Below are positions 15,961 through 25,360 of a stretch of 64,000 nucleotides of DNA, one piece after another. Source of the DNA: Teretinema sp942493045 (lineage in GTDB: Bacteria; Spirochaetota; Spirochaetia; Treponematales; Treponemataceae); the NCBI GenBank assembly GCA_942493045.1, contig OW818665.1:1054001-1118000 (forward strand), read 5' to 3'. The notes beneath the pieces are model-generated. The model had not been told where the DNA came from. It did not search any database and saw nothing but the letters and a program-made list of their open reading frames with translations. Position numbers and translations under genes: made by a program. The stretch's first letter is position 1. The number at the start of each line of letters is the position of its first letter.

Positions 15961-17106
15961 ATGCCTAAAAAAAGAGTAATAATCCTTGGCGCGACCGGTT
16001 CTATCGGTACCAGCGCCCTGCACATTATCCGTTCGCACCCTGACAGTTTTGAACTAGTCGCGGTATCTGCGCACAGTCGCTCCGATGAGCTGCTCTCTAT
16101 AACCCGTGAGTTCAATCTTTCCAGCGCGGTACTCTCCGGTGTTGAATCCGGCACAAGTCTGCCTGATGGGCTGAAAGGTGGTACGCCAGCCCTGTTAGCG
16201 ATGATTCGTCAAACTGAAGCCGATATCGTCCTGAACGGCATCGCCGGTTCAGCCGGTCTCTCTCCTTCTGTGACCGCTCTAGAATCGGGTAAGGACCTGG
16301 CCCTGGCCAATAAAGAGACAATTGTAATGGCCGGACCGCTGATCCGCGAACTTGCCCGATCAAAAAATAAATCCATCCTGCCGGTAGACTCTGAGCACTC
16401 TGCCGTTTTCAACCTGCTTTCAGCCTATGGCGCCGAATCTGTAAGCCGTATTATTCTTACCGCATCCGGAGGACCCTTCCGGCAATGGACGTCCGAACAG
16501 CTTAAAAACGCCCGCGCTCAGGACGCCCTAAAACACCCTACCTGGTCCATGGGCGCGAAAATAACGATTGACTCCGCCTCGCTGGCCAACAAGGGTCTGG
16601 AGGTGATTGAAGCCTGCCGCTTGTTTGACTTTGCTCCCGATAAAATCGATGTAGTAGTGCATCCGGAAAGTTTGGTACATTCGATGATTCGCACCAAAGA
16701 CGGAGTCTTATACGCTCAGATGTCCCGACCTGATATGTGCCATCCCATTCTTTCGGCCCTCTCCTGGCCGACAATTCTTGAAAATACAATCAAGCCGCTT
16801 TCACTGGAGACGCCCTTTTCCATGCATTTTGAAAAACCGCGCTATGATGACTTCCCGCTCCTGGGATTGGCCTTCAAGGCGGCGGCGATGGGCGGAGCTT
16901 GGCCGTTGGCTTATAACGCCTCGAACGAAGTGGCGGTCGCTGCTTTTTTAAATGGTACACTTAGTTTTACCAATCTTTCCCGAGTGACCGCGGAGATTAT
17001 GGAAAAGGACTGGAGCCGGGAAGCTTCAAATTTTGAAGAAATATTCACCCTGGATGAACAAGCCAGAATCATGGCAAAACAGATTACCAAAGGACTCCAG
17101 CAATGA
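15961..17106 (+). CDS. dxr: 1-deoxy-D-xylulose 5-phosphate reductoisomerase
   Basis: A 381-residue protein with the NADPH loop GATGSIGTS (residues 10-18), LANKETIVMAG, PVDSEHSAVFNLL, ASGGPFR and IDSASLANKGLEVIEA. It makes methylerythritol phosphate, the committed step of the MEP isoprenoid pathway, which feeds the uppS product made one gene earlier. Confidence 0.96.
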   Translation: MPKKRVIILGATGSIGTSALHIIRSHPDSFELVAVSAHSRSDELLSITREFNLSSAVLSGVESGTSLPDGLKGGTPALLAMIRQTEADIVLNGIAGSAGLSPSVTALESGKDLALANKETIVMAGPLIRELARSKNKSILPVDSEHSAVFNLLSAYGAESVSRIILTASGGPFRQWTSEQLKNARAQDALKHPTWSMGAKITIDSASLANKGLEVIEACRLFDFAPDKIDVVVHPESLVHSMIRTKDGVLYAQMSRPDMCHPILSALSWPTILENTIKPLSLETPFSMHFEKPRYDDFPLLGLAFKAAAMGGAWPLAYNASNEVAVAAFLNGTLSFTNLSRVTAEIMEKDWSREASNFEEIFTLDEQARIMAKQITKGLQQ

Positions 17107-18452
17107 TACAAATACTCTTCGGACTCGCCGCTCTTGGTCTGGTAATTTTAGTTCATGAAGCCGGTCATTTTATCGCCGCCCGGCTGAATGGAGTTGAAGT
17201 TGAGAGCTTCTCCATTGGGTGGGGGCCGGTACTGTTGCGCCGGAAAATCGGCGCGACCGAATACCGGTTATCGATGCTGCCCCTCGGCGGGTATTGCGGA
17301 ATGAAAGGGGAACATGCCTTTTCAGAAGCCTTAAAAAACAATCTGGATACCATACCCGCGGAAGCCGGCAGCTTTTACAGCGTAGCGCCGCTACGCCGGA
17401 TTATCATCTCGGTGGCCGGGCCGTTGGCAAACCTGCTTTTCGCGGTAGTGGCGCTGACCTTTGTCAGTATGGCCGGCTATGAGTACCGCAGTTATGAAAA
17501 CAAAATTGTGTTGGCCTCCACAATTCTTCCCGGTTCGCCCCAGGCAGCCGACCAGGCCGGACTAAAAACCGGAGATAGAATTATCCAAATAGACGGACAA
17601 CCAATTGCGACCTGGGCTGATATCCAGCAGCAGATCGGAATCAGGCCGGAAAAAACTTTTCCAGTATTAGTTGAGCGCGACGGTGTTACCGAAACGGTGA
17701 TGCTGACACCGGCACTCGATAAACAGCGCGGGGTTGGCTACATCGGTATTTATCCCCTCGTTCCACTCCGTGTCGCCGCTGTGCAAAAAGGTTCAAGCGC
17801 CGATGCCGCCGGAATTAAAGCCGGTGACACTCTGGTTTCCGTCAATGGCCAGGCGGTTACCCACTTTTATGAACTATTACCCTTATTTACCGAACGACCT
17901 GAGCAAGTGACCATAGGTGTCAGCCGAAGCGGTTCAGATTTTTTTGCCACTCTGGTTTTGATTTATGATAAGAACGGCAATGCTGTAACGGGTCTGGAAT
18001 GGGAAACCCTGTTGGTAACCCAAAGCCCGCGCTATCCGCTGGCCGCCCTGATTCAGGGGAGCCGCGAAACCGCCCGAATGTTTGTACTAACCATCAAAAG
18101 CATTGGCTTGCTATTCCGAGGCATTGATCTGGGTGAAGCTGTTTCCGGCCCGATCCGGGTAACAGTGATGCTCGGCGAAGTTGCTGCTAACGGTTTTTCA
18201 CAGGGCCTGCTGGCCGGTTTTACCGGTATTGCCGAATTCTTGGCCATTCTGTGTATTTCACTATTTCTGATGAATCTGCTGCCTATTCCTGTGCTGGACG
18301 GCGGAATGATCCTGTTTTCGATTCTCGAAATATTGAGAAGGAAACCATTAAAACCGCGTTTCTTATATTATGTGCAGTTTATCGGAATTGCTTTTATTGG
18401 TGGTATCTTTCTGTTTGCGGTATTCGGTGATATTCAGTTTTTAATGAAATAG
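17103..18452 (+). CDS. rseP: RseP-type site-2 zinc metalloprotease
   Basis: A 449-residue membrane protease. HEAGHF (His18-His22) lies in the first helix, followed by the GGYCGMKGE loop. Two PDZ domains are seen (PGSPQAADQAGLKTGDRI and AVQKGSSADAAGIKAGDTL). The second metal site is in LLPIPVLDGGM near residue 400. It cuts transmembrane substrates in envelope stress signalling. Its start overlaps dxr by 4 bases. Confidence 0.95.
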   Translation: MIQILFGLAALGLVILVHEAGHFIAARLNGVEVESFSIGWGPVLLRRKIGATEYRLSMLPLGGYCGMKGEHAFSEALKNNLDTIPAEAGSFYSVAPLRRIIISVAGPLANLLFAVVALTFVSMAGYEYRSYENKIVLASTILPGSPQAADQAGLKTGDRIIQIDGQPIATWADIQQQIGIRPEKTFPVLVERDGVTETVMLTPALDKQRGVGYIGIYPLVPLRVAAVQKGSSADAAGIKAGDTLVSVNGQAVTHFYELLPLFTERPEQVTIGVSRSGSDFFATLVLIYDKNGNAVTGLEWETLLVTQSPRYPLAALIQGSRETARMFVLTIKSIGLLFRGIDLGEAVSGPIRVTVMLGEVAANGFSQGLLAGFTGIAEFLAILCISLFLMNLLPIPVLDGGMILFSILEILRRKPLKPRFLYYVQFIGIAFIGGIFLFAVFGDIQFLMK

Positions 18453-18468
18453 TTTTTAAGGAGCGGTT

Positions 18469-19089
18469 ATGAGAAAAATTACATGCCATTGTGAACAGGT
18501 GTTCAGCGTTGATCTTCCGGAAACAGTAAATCTTGATTCCAATCCTGAGCTAGTCACGAACATTATCGAAGGCAACTTCTTGACCTTTGTCTGCCCGGCA
18601 TGTAACGCTACTCTGCATACCGATCTGAGCACCCGTGTCGACTGGCCCTCGAAAAACAGTTCATTACAGCTAATCCCTGAGACCGAGCGCAGCGCCTTTA
18701 TGAGCGGTACCCTGACAATATCAGAAGAACTCATCCCGGTCATCGGTTATCCTGAGCTGGCCGACCGTGTCGCCGTGCTCAAGGCCGGTCTCGAAGCTCA
18801 CGCTGTCGAGGCTGTCAAATATCATCTTCTGGAAAGGGCCGAAACCGCCCCGCATGTCTCTGATCTGATCGCTGTTTTCGAAAAAATTACCGAACAAAAT
18901 GAACTGGAATTTCACATACATGGAATTCGCGAAGGCGAAGTCGCGGTTTCGTTAGTGCCCATGCACTTGTATCAAAAAATCAAGCAGGATATAAGCGCTA
19001 ACCCTGAAAAAGAACCCTATGCCTACCTTATAAACAACCGGTATATTTCCGTACAGAATGTCAGCATAGAAGGAAACCTCAATGACTAG
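18469..19089 (+). CDS. CpXC-domain protein
   Basis: A 206-residue cytoplasmic protein starting MRKITCHCEQVFSVDLPETV, with CPACNATLHTDLS further on. Two CxC/CxxC pairs of this kind at this spacing are the pattern of the CpXC domain, a presumed zinc-binding domain without known function. The rest is Glu-rich and helical. AAGGAG precedes the ATG. Its stop overlaps the start of the next lipoprotein gene by 8 bases. Confidence 0.78.
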   Translation: MRKITCHCEQVFSVDLPETVNLDSNPELVTNIIEGNFLTFVCPACNATLHTDLSTRVDWPSKNSSLQLIPETERSAFMSGTLTISEELIPVIGYPELADRVAVLKAGLEAHAVEAVKYHLLERAETAPHVSDLIAVFEKITEQNELEFHIHGIREGEVAVSLVPMHLYQKIKQDISANPEKEPYAYLINNRYISVQNVSIEGNLND

Positions 19090-21085
19090 GCGTCCCATTC
19101 TTTACTATTACGCGGTTTTGTTAATGTTTGTTTCCTGTGCTACGGTGGAAGCCATCCCGACTCCAGTCGTCGAGCAAATCGAAGGTTTTACCGCGCAATC
19201 TCCGGCTGACGACAGCACACAGGGTCTCTCGGAAGTTGATCAGGCCCGTCTCATTCAGACTGTACCAAAAAAGCACAACGGCGCAGTAACCTCTCTGGCA
19301 TCGGTTACTGAAAACAGTTTCCTTTCAGCCGGTAGCGACGGTTTTATTACACTGCACAAAAACGACGGAACCGGTGAATCCTGGCAAATTTCGGACATGC
19401 CGATACGGCGCATTGCCGTGCATCCGGATGGAAACACCTTCGCGGTATATGAGAGCGATGGATTCAGCATTCACCGCATTTCCGTCTGGGAATGGAACGG
19501 TAAAAAACGGCTGTACGCCAAACGTTTTCGTGACTCTGTTATTTCCCTGTCCTGGTCAGCCCGGGGACGCTGGTTATTTGTGGGAAACACCTCCATCGAA
19601 GGCTTGACGGTCCTGGAAGGCCGAAGCGGAAATTCCACTGATATGTTCAAGTCTCCTGTCGGACTAGTCTCACTCAGTGTAACCGGAAATTCAGAGGCCA
19701 ATGTCATCACCTTCGGACCCTCCGGCAAGATAGTCTACACCGATACTGCTAACGGTACGGTACGGGCCAGTTATCCAGGCGAGGCCGATCTGTCCAATCC
19801 AGCTCTACTGAACAACAATCGCCAAATCACCGGAGAAAAAAACGGCCTGGTTTATGTGCTTGACGCCACTAGCGGAATAAATGTGCGTACCTATGCGGCC
19901 CCAGGGGCAATTTTAGCGACCATGAGCTCGGATGAAGAACCGTTCTGGTTTGAACATGATAAAGAATCAGGCCGCCTGGTACTCAAGAACGGTGAAAAAA
20001 CAGTTGCTAATCTGACCATACCAGCGCAAACGGCGATCACGGTCGCGCTCGGTACCCCGGATAGAATTATCTTCGGTACGGAAAACGGCTTTATTTATTC
20101 TATACCGCGTTCCGTTTCCGTTCTGGATACCAGCGCCGGAATCTTGGCGCCCTTCCCCTTTACCGCGACTCTACCGATAGAGGATATTGCTTCGGATGGA
20201 GAGCGGGTGTTCCTGCTTTCCGGCGGTTCAGTCTTTATTTCTTCCGGGCCAGGCCGCGCGCCCCTGTATGCCTTTGGCGGTATACAGGCAAACCGCATCA
20301 ATTTAACTGACGACCGCCTCATTTTCTGGTCCACAGACAATACCTATCCGGTAATGTCCGTTTCATTTGACGGGGATCAGCGCAAAGTTGTTTTTCAACC
20401 GGAAGAACCATTACGTTCTTTTTCCTGGGGTAACGGTTATCTGGTATTTGTCTCCGGCTCATTCGGAGCGGTAGTGTTTGATGAGAAAACCAACGAGCAG
20501 ATTTTTTCGTATTCAGCTGCCGGGTTACAGGAAGCAGTACCGGCAATTCCAGGTCAATTAATCGTCTCGAAATCCGCTTCTGCCAGATCCGATTCCCCCC
20601 TGCTGTTAATTGACATAAAAACCGGAGAGACAGTCCCGCTGCCGGTTTCGGGTGAACTCTGTTACGGATTACAGTCAATGGCCCGGGAAATGGCCGCTCT
20701 ATACGGGTTTGCCGTGAGAAATGACGCCAGCGTGGTTACGGAACTGTTTGAGCTCACCTTCCCCAATTCCGACAGCCGATCACCGCGCTACCGGCCGATC
20801 GCGGCCTGGGGAGATGAAGACCTGACCGCCTCGCTGTCCTTATCCTCACAGTCGATTGTAACAAATCTGGGTAAAACAGCTTTGGTTGAAATTACCGCGA
20901 GTAGCGGAAGACAGGTACGTTTTGACAGGGCCTATGCCCTACCGATAAAAAATAAAATACTTGAACAATTTGTGCTCAGCTTGAATTCGGACGGATCGCT
21001 GAGCTGGTTTGAACGGCGTTCCGGAAAATTGATCTCAACCGGCGCGCTACTCGCAAACGGCAACTGGAGTGAGCAAATCGAATAG
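19082..21085 (+). CDS. Lipoprotein with WD40/beta-propeller-like repeats
   Basis: A 667-residue protein. The signal sequence MTRRPILYYYAVLLMFVSC ends in lipobox FVSC (Cys19). The remainder is a series of beta-rich units such as HNGAVTSLASVTENSFLSAGSDGFITLHK and ISLSWSARGRWLFVGNTSIEGLTVLEG, consistent with one or two beta-propellers. No catalytic motif is seen; a scaffold or sensing role is an inference. It is the last gene of the plus-strand block and converges on dnaB. Confidence 0.8.
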   Translation: MTRRPILYYYAVLLMFVSCATVEAIPTPVVEQIEGFTAQSPADDSTQGLSEVDQARLIQTVPKKHNGAVTSLASVTENSFLSAGSDGFITLHKNDGTGESWQISDMPIRRIAVHPDGNTFAVYESDGFSIHRISVWEWNGKKRLYAKRFRDSVISLSWSARGRWLFVGNTSIEGLTVLEGRSGNSTDMFKSPVGLVSLSVTGNSEANVITFGPSGKIVYTDTANGTVRASYPGEADLSNPALLNNNRQITGEKNGLVYVLDATSGINVRTYAAPGAILATMSSDEEPFWFEHDKESGRLVLKNGEKTVANLTIPAQTAITVALGTPDRIIFGTENGFIYSIPRSVSVLDTSAGILAPFPFTATLPIEDIASDGERVFLLSGGSVFISSGPGRAPLYAFGGIQANRINLTDDRLIFWSTDNTYPVMSVSFDGDQRKVVFQPEEPLRSFSWGNGYLVFVSGSFGAVVFDEKTNEQIFSYSAAGLQEAVPAIPGQLIVSKSASARSDSPLLLIDIKTGETVPLPVSGELCYGLQSMAREMAALYGFAVRNDASVVTELFELTFPNSDSRSPRYRPIAAWGDEDLTASLSLSSQSIVTNLGKTALVEITASSGRQVRFDRAYALPIKNKILEQFVLSLNSDGSLSWFERRSGKLISTGALLANGNWSEQIE

Positions 21086-21092
21086 CATTTCA

Positions 21093-21122
21093 ACCGGGAG
21101 AATCGCTACAGATGCTCCCGGT
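21093..21122. terminator. Hairpin between convergent lipoprotein gene and dnaB
   Basis: ACCGGGAG pairs with CTCCCGGT around a 14-base loop. No clear T-run is present on either side, so termination is only possible, not certain. Confidence 0.4.
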
Positions 21123-22456
21123 CAGCTATGACTTTTATTGACAAATTTTGTATAACGCGGCAAAAACAGAATCTCGATATCGCCTATCGGTCCATTGCGC
21201 TGCTTGGCTACCAACAAGTCGGTATCCACCACATAGTCCTTAGCTCCTTCTTTGGGAGCGCCAGTCCGCTCACGGTGCAGAAACATCACTACGTCAGCGT
21301 CCTGCTCGATTGAACCGGACTCGCGCAGATCGGCCAGAGTCGGTTTTTTTCCTTCTGCGTCGCGGCGGACCTGGGAAAGCGCAACAACCGGAATATTTAA
21401 CTCACGGGCCAAACTTTTAAGGGATCGGGAAATTTCAGCAATCTGCTCATGTCGCGGAATCATGGCGTTTTCGCTGGATATCAATGTCAAATAATCCACA
21501 AACAGAATTTGCACGTCATGCTTGGAGCGCAGCCGGCGGGCCATGGCCCGGAGATCCAGCAGCTTCATGTTGGGCATGTCCACTATATACAAAGGAGCGT
21601 CATAAATATGACCGGCGGCGTCCTGAATCGCCTGAAAGTCGCTCATTTTTAAAAGTCCGCTGCGGATGTTCTCTGACGGAATCTTCGATTCCGATGATAT
21701 CAAACGCATAATCAGCTGCATGTCGGACATTTCCAGGGAGAAGAATGCGGTGGGAATTTTTTCTTTAATTGCAATGTGCGCGGCCATGGACATAGCCAGC
21801 GCGGTTTTACCAACAGACGGACGGGCACCGATAATGATCAACTCAGATTTCTGAAAACCACTGGTCATCTGATCAAGTTCGATCAGACCGGAAGGCACGC
21901 CGGTAAAAGCGTCCTTGGTGTGATACAGCTTTTCGATAGCTTCAATCGCGCGGGGAATAATTTCACGGGGAGTCTTATAGGTGGCCGACTGATTGGCGTC
22001 GGTAAGCTCGAAAATCTGTTTTTGAGCTTCTTCCAAAACACCACGACTCTCAACAGCCTCGTCATGAGCGTCCGAAATTATTTTATGGGAAATGCGCAGC
22101 AGTGAGCGCCGCAATGAATTCTCCAGAACAACTTTGGCATAATACTCGACATTGGCGCTGGTAGGGACAGTATCTGTTAGCGTGGCTATATAGCCCGGAC
22201 CGCCGGCAGCATCCAGTAACCCGTTCTGCCGGAGATCCTCGGTAATGGTAATAAGGTCAGCGCGCTGTCCCTTATTGAATAAGTCAAGAATAGTCTGATA
22301 TATTTTTTGATTTTGAAGTGAGTAAAAGCTGTCTGCGCGGAGATACCTCAGTACAGTACCTATCGCCTCACCATCGAGCAACAAGGCCCCGAGGGTTGCC
22401 TTTTCCGCCTCTAAATTATGAGGCGGTACCTTGTCTTTCAATGATGAAACGCTCAT
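21122..22456 (-). CDS. dnaB: Replicative DNA helicase
   Basis: A 444-residue DnaB. The N-terminal domain begins PPHNLEAEKATLGALLLDGEAI, and the RecA-like domain has Walker A GARPSVGKTALAMSMA (about residue 207), Walker B LFVDYLTLI and LSQVRRDAEGKKPTLADLRESGSIEQDADV. No intein is present. It unwinds DNA at the fork. SD AAGGTG lies 8 bases upstream. Confidence 0.97.
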   Translation of the reverse strand: MSVSSLKDKVPPHNLEAEKATLGALLLDGEAIGTVLRYLRADSFYSLQNQKIYQTILDLFNKGQRADLITITEDLRQNGLLDAAGGPGYIATLTDTVPTSANVEYYAKVVLENSLRRSLLRISHKIISDAHDEAVESRGVLEEAQKQIFELTDANQSATYKTPREIIPRAIEAIEKLYHTKDAFTGVPSGLIELDQMTSGFQKSELIIIGARPSVGKTALAMSMAAHIAIKEKIPTAFFSLEMSDMQLIMRLISSESKIPSENIRSGLLKMSDFQAIQDAAGHIYDAPLYIVDMPNMKLLDLRAMARRLRSKHDVQILFVDYLTLISSENAMIPRHEQIAEISRSLKSLARELNIPVVALSQVRRDAEGKKPTLADLRESGSIEQDADVVMFLHRERTGAPKEGAKDYVVDTDLLVAKQRNGPIGDIEILFLPRYTKFVNKSHS

Positions 22457-22480
22457 GCAGACACCTTTATTACAGAACGA

Positions 22481-23053
22481 TTATTCGGCTGACGCGCCAG
22501 TTTCTTCTGCGGCAGGAGTTTCAACAGCTTCAGTACCCTGATCATAGGATTCATGGCGGCGGCGGGGAGCTTTTTCGGCGCGGGGCGCGGCTTTTTCGTG
22601 ATTATCAATCTGAGCATCCACAACAACTGTAACGGAAGCACCAGTGCTCTCGTACAGGCGGACATTGATCGTATACTTTCCAACGCTCTTGAGTGTCAGG
22701 CCGGGAACCTCAATACGCTTGCGTTCTACTTCAAAACCGAGTTTGTGCAGCTCTTCGGCGATAGTCTGGTTGGTAACCGCTCCGTAAAGTTTGCCGTTGG
22801 CACCGGCGGGCATTACTAAAGTAAGGGTAGTGGCTTCCAGTTTCTCTTTGAGTCCGGCGGCTGCGGCGCGTTTTTCGGCCTTGCGCGCTTCGATGTCGGC
22901 TTTTTTGCTCTCAAAATAAGCCTCTGTCATTTCATTGCAGGGCACGGCTAAATTGCGCGGAAACAGATAGTTTCTGGCATAACCATTGGCAACATCTTTG
23001 ATGTCGCCCTCTTCTCCGAGGTGTTTAACGTCCTGGTTGAGAATTACCTTCAT
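22481..23053 (-). CDS. rplI: 50S ribosomal protein L9
   Basis: A 190-residue L9: MKVILNQDVKHLGEEGDIKDVANGYARNYLFPRNLA, the classic N-terminal domain, joined by a charged helix to the C-terminal domain. It carries an extra tail of about 40 residues rich in Glu, Ala and Arg (PRAEKAPRRRHESYDQGTEA onward). AAGGAG precedes the ATG. Confidence 0.96.
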   Translation of the reverse strand: MKVILNQDVKHLGEEGDIKDVANGYARNYLFPRNLAVPCNEMTEAYFESKKADIEARKAEKRAAAAGLKEKLEATTLTLVMPAGANGKLYGAVTNQTIAEELHKLGFEVERKRIEVPGLTLKSVGKYTINVRLYESTGASVTVVVDAQIDNHEKAAPRAEKAPRRRHESYDQGTEAVETPAAEETGASAE

Positions 23054-23068
23054 AATCGAGCTCCTTGT

Positions 23069-24100
23069 TCAGTTGTGATCACCGCCGTCTCCAGGAGTTG
23101 GATCGGCAGTGTCGATATTTGTAAACCTCCGGCGCAACGGAACAAAAAGTTCAACAACGCCGACGGTTGATACACCCAAAGCAAAAAACACCCAGCCGTT
23201 TGCGGCCACCAGCAGCAGTACAATCAGGGTGACCCATAGCATACGAATACCGGTTTTACGAATAAGCCTGTTCAAAAAGAAACGCAGTATTCCAAATCCC
23301 TGTACAAAGAACAGCATTGCGATAACCAGCGTCGCGTTCCAAAGCAGCAGTTCAGCAATGTAAAAGCCCAGGATCCGGCAAAGCAGCAGGGCTGTAAGCA
23401 AAACGCAAAGCGGCAAAAAAAGAAACGGATCATTATAATAATTCACCGGAGAAAAAGTCTTTGTCAGTGAACCCTGCATAAGAGAGCTCAACTTGTGAGC
23501 CATCAGGAGGGGAATCGCGAAAAACAGCATCAGAGAAGGAAGCATTGTCATTAGCACTGTTTCCCACACCCGGGCAAAAAGTTTATCCGGTGTTAAAAGC
23601 GCGCGGATGGAGTCCGCTTCAAAGTTTTCCGGTAAAACAGTATAAAAGGCGTTTACCGTGTCTTGAACGAGAGTGCGGATCAACTCAACCATCCGCGCCC
23701 CTGTGTCAAAATAAATGAAAAAAATCAAATACAGGACACAGGCGGTACTGCCTGCCAAAACCAAACGATAACGTATTTTCATTGAACCGGGAATTGAAAA
23801 CCAAAACAGCGGAACAAAGAAAACCACGGAACCAAAAAAAGCCACTACCATTACACCGGTTCTGTCCGAGCCAACATTAGCGAAAGCCTGAGCCATATTG
23901 ATTATAAAATCCAAAACAAGGGTCAGGCTCAGCGCCAGCGTAAACCTTTCACGCGAAACGGAAAAAAAAAGGATCAACAGTGGAACAGGAAATAGAAAAG
24001 CAAAAGGTCCAAACCACTGTTTACCGCAGAGAGCAAGCAGTATGGCAACCGGCACAGCCGGAAAGACTGCGGACAGTATCTCAGGCCGGCCGGTTTTCAT
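23069..24100 (-). CDS. Polytopic membrane protein (possibly DUF2232/YybS-like)
   Basis: A 343-residue protein with about eight hydrophobic helices and a short charged C-terminus (TADPTPGDGGDHN). It lies inside the rpsR-rplI segment, where several bacteria carry a YybS-like membrane protein, so membership in that family is suggested by place and topology rather than by a clear motif. Function unknown. Confidence 0.7.
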   Translation of the reverse strand: MKTGRPEILSAVFPAVPVAILLALCGKQWFGPFAFLFPVPLLILFFSVSRERFTLALSLTLVLDFIINMAQAFANVGSDRTGVMVVAFFGSVVFFVPLFWFSIPGSMKIRYRLVLAGSTACVLYLIFFIYFDTGARMVELIRTLVQDTVNAFYTVLPENFEADSIRALLTPDKLFARVWETVLMTMLPSLMLFFAIPLLMAHKLSSLMQGSLTKTFSPVNYYNDPFLFLPLCVLLTALLLCRILGFYIAELLLWNATLVIAMLFFVQGFGILRFFLNRLIRKTGIRMLWVTLIVLLLVAANGWVFFALGVSTVGVVELFVPLRRRFTNIDTADPTPGDGGDHN

Positions 24101-24110
24101 AACCCGAACC

Positions 24111-24416
24111 TCAGTTAACTACGTACGGAAGCAGAGCCAGGGCGCGGGCTCTCTTGATCTCGAGAGCCAGACGGCGCTGGTGCTTGGCGCAGGTACCGGT
24201 GATGCGGCGGGGAAGAATCTTGCCGCGCTCGGTGGTATAACGGCGCAGACCGTCTGAGTCCTTATAGTCAATCTTGGTTTTTTGTGTACAAAAACGGCAG
24301 ACTTTCTTGCGGAAGAAAACCTTACCGCGGCGTCCGCCGCCGCGCTCATCGGCGTCACGCATGACATCCTGCATCTGAATATCTTTATCCATATCTCTCA
24401 TTTTATCGTCAGACAT
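24111..24416 (-). CDS. rpsR: 30S ribosomal protein S18
   Basis: A 101-residue S18 with FFRKKVCRFC, LRRYTTERGKILPRRITGTCAKHQRRLALEIKRARALALLPY. A charged N-terminal extension of about 30 residues precedes the core. AAGGAG is 8 bases from ATG. It forms a heterodimer with S6, encoded two genes upstream. Confidence 0.97.
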   Translation of the reverse strand: MSDDKMRDMDKDIQMQDVMRDADERGGGRRGKVFFRKKVCRFCTQKTKIDYKDSDGLRRYTTERGKILPRRITGTCAKHQRRLALEIKRARALALLPYVVN

Positions 24417-24427
24417 ACAATTTCTCC

Positions 24428-24928
24428 TTAAAACGGAATATCATCCGGAAAATCCGCTGGGCCGTCGTCCATATCATTAGCGGGACGAGCCGGGGACTCC
24501 GGTCTTTTCTGGTAAGCTGCGGAGGGTGAACCACCCTGACCATAGGAACTTTGCTGTCCGGCAGCGGCGTTTCCACCACCCTGAGCATTGCCTGAACCGG
24601 CAGCGCCCCCACCCAGCAGCTGGACATTATTGGCCATGATCTCAACACGGCTCTTAGCCTGCCCATCCTGTTCCCAGCGGCTTTGGCGCAGTTCGCCTTC
24701 AACGGCAACCTGCTTGCCTTTTACCAGATATTGATTTATTGCCTCGCCGGAACGGCCCCACAGTACGATGTCGAAAAAATGCGCTTCTTCCACCCACTGC
24801 TCGCCTTCCTTGCGGCGGCGGTTTACCGCAATGGCAAACTTGCACACAGCCATACCACCGGAAGTATATTTCAGCTCCGCATCGCGGGTGAGACGTCCGA
24901 CCAGTATTACATGATTAATATCTGCCAT
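24428..24928 (-). CDS. ssb: Single-stranded DNA-binding protein
   Basis: A 166-residue SSB: OB-fold MADINHVILVGRLTRDAELKYTSGG (residues 1-105), a Gly/Gln/Ala-rich linker, and the acidic tip DFPDDIPF that binds partner proteins. GGAGG precedes the ATG. The order rpsF-ssb-rpsR is widespread. Confidence 0.97.
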   Translation of the reverse strand: MADINHVILVGRLTRDAELKYTSGGMAVCKFAIAVNRRRKEGEQWVEEAHFFDIVLWGRSGEAINQYLVKGKQVAVEGELRQSRWEQDGQAKSRVEIMANNVQLLGGGAAGSGNAQGGGNAAAGQQSSYGQGGSPSAAYQKRPESPARPANDMDDGPADFPDDIPF

Positions 24929-24943
24929 CGCGCTGCCTCCAGC

Positions 24944-25225
24944 TTATTCGTCAACCCGAACAAACAGGAATGTCAAAATGTTGACATTCAGTTTTAACTG
25001 TCCGTCTATTTCAACAATTTTTTCGGGAGCCGCGTTGATGTTGAACAGAACATATCTGCCCCGGGCGCGTTTCTTGATTTCATAGGTCAGATCGCGATCA
25101 CCGAACGGATCCTCACTGATTAACTGGGCGCCGAAGTCGGTAATTGTCGTACGGACAAGCTCGACACCACTCTTGAACTGGTCTTCTTCCAATGGAAAAA
25201 CGACCATCAGCTCATACTTTCTCAT
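24944..25225 (-). CDS. rpsF: 30S ribosomal protein S6
   Basis: A 93-residue S6 with RKYELMVVFPLEEDQFKSGVE, DLTYEIKKRARGRYVLFNI and LKLNVNILTFLFVRVDE. GAGGAGG precedes the ATG. It is the first gene of the rpsF-ssb-rpsR-(membrane)-rplI-dnaB unit. Confidence 0.96.
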   Translation of the reverse strand: MRKYELMVVFPLEEDQFKSGVELVRTTITDFGAQLISEDPFGDRDLTYEIKKRARGRYVLFNINAAPEKIVEIDGQLKLNVNILTFLFVRVDE

Positions 25226-25252
25226 GTTTCCTCCTCATGGACACATTTCTGG

Positions 25253-25273
25253 GCCCGCAATCTCTTTGCGGGC
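25253..25273 (-). promoter_or_regulatory. Hairpin in the rpsF leader (candidate S6:S18 autoregulatory site)
   Basis: On the transcript, GCCCGCAA pairs with TTGCGGGC around AGAGA, about 27 bases before the rpsF ATG and just upstream of the SD. Many bacteria regulate rpsF by binding of the S6:S18 dimer to a leader hairpin with flanking CCG-type bases. The bases CUCCC sit directly before the stem here. The match to that motif is not proven. Confidence 0.42.
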
Positions 25274-25289
25274 GGGAGTTGTTTGGCCA

Positions 25290-25318
25290 ACGATACCATT
25301 TTACGGTTCTTTGGTCAA
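25290..25318 (-). promoter_or_regulatory. Promoter of the rpsF operon
   Basis: On the minus strand TTGACC (25313-25318), 17-base spacer, TATCGT (25290-25295). It predicts a leader of about 55-60 bases that includes the hairpin at 25253-25273. Confidence 0.65.
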
Positions 25319-25360
25319 GCTTGGGCCTTTTTTGCCGATGATCCTAGTAAGGGGAGTACC

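Noticed and set aside
21093..21122. Strong terminator between the lipoprotein gene and dnaB
   Set aside because: The stem is good, but no T-run follows on either strand, so it is listed only as a weak candidate.
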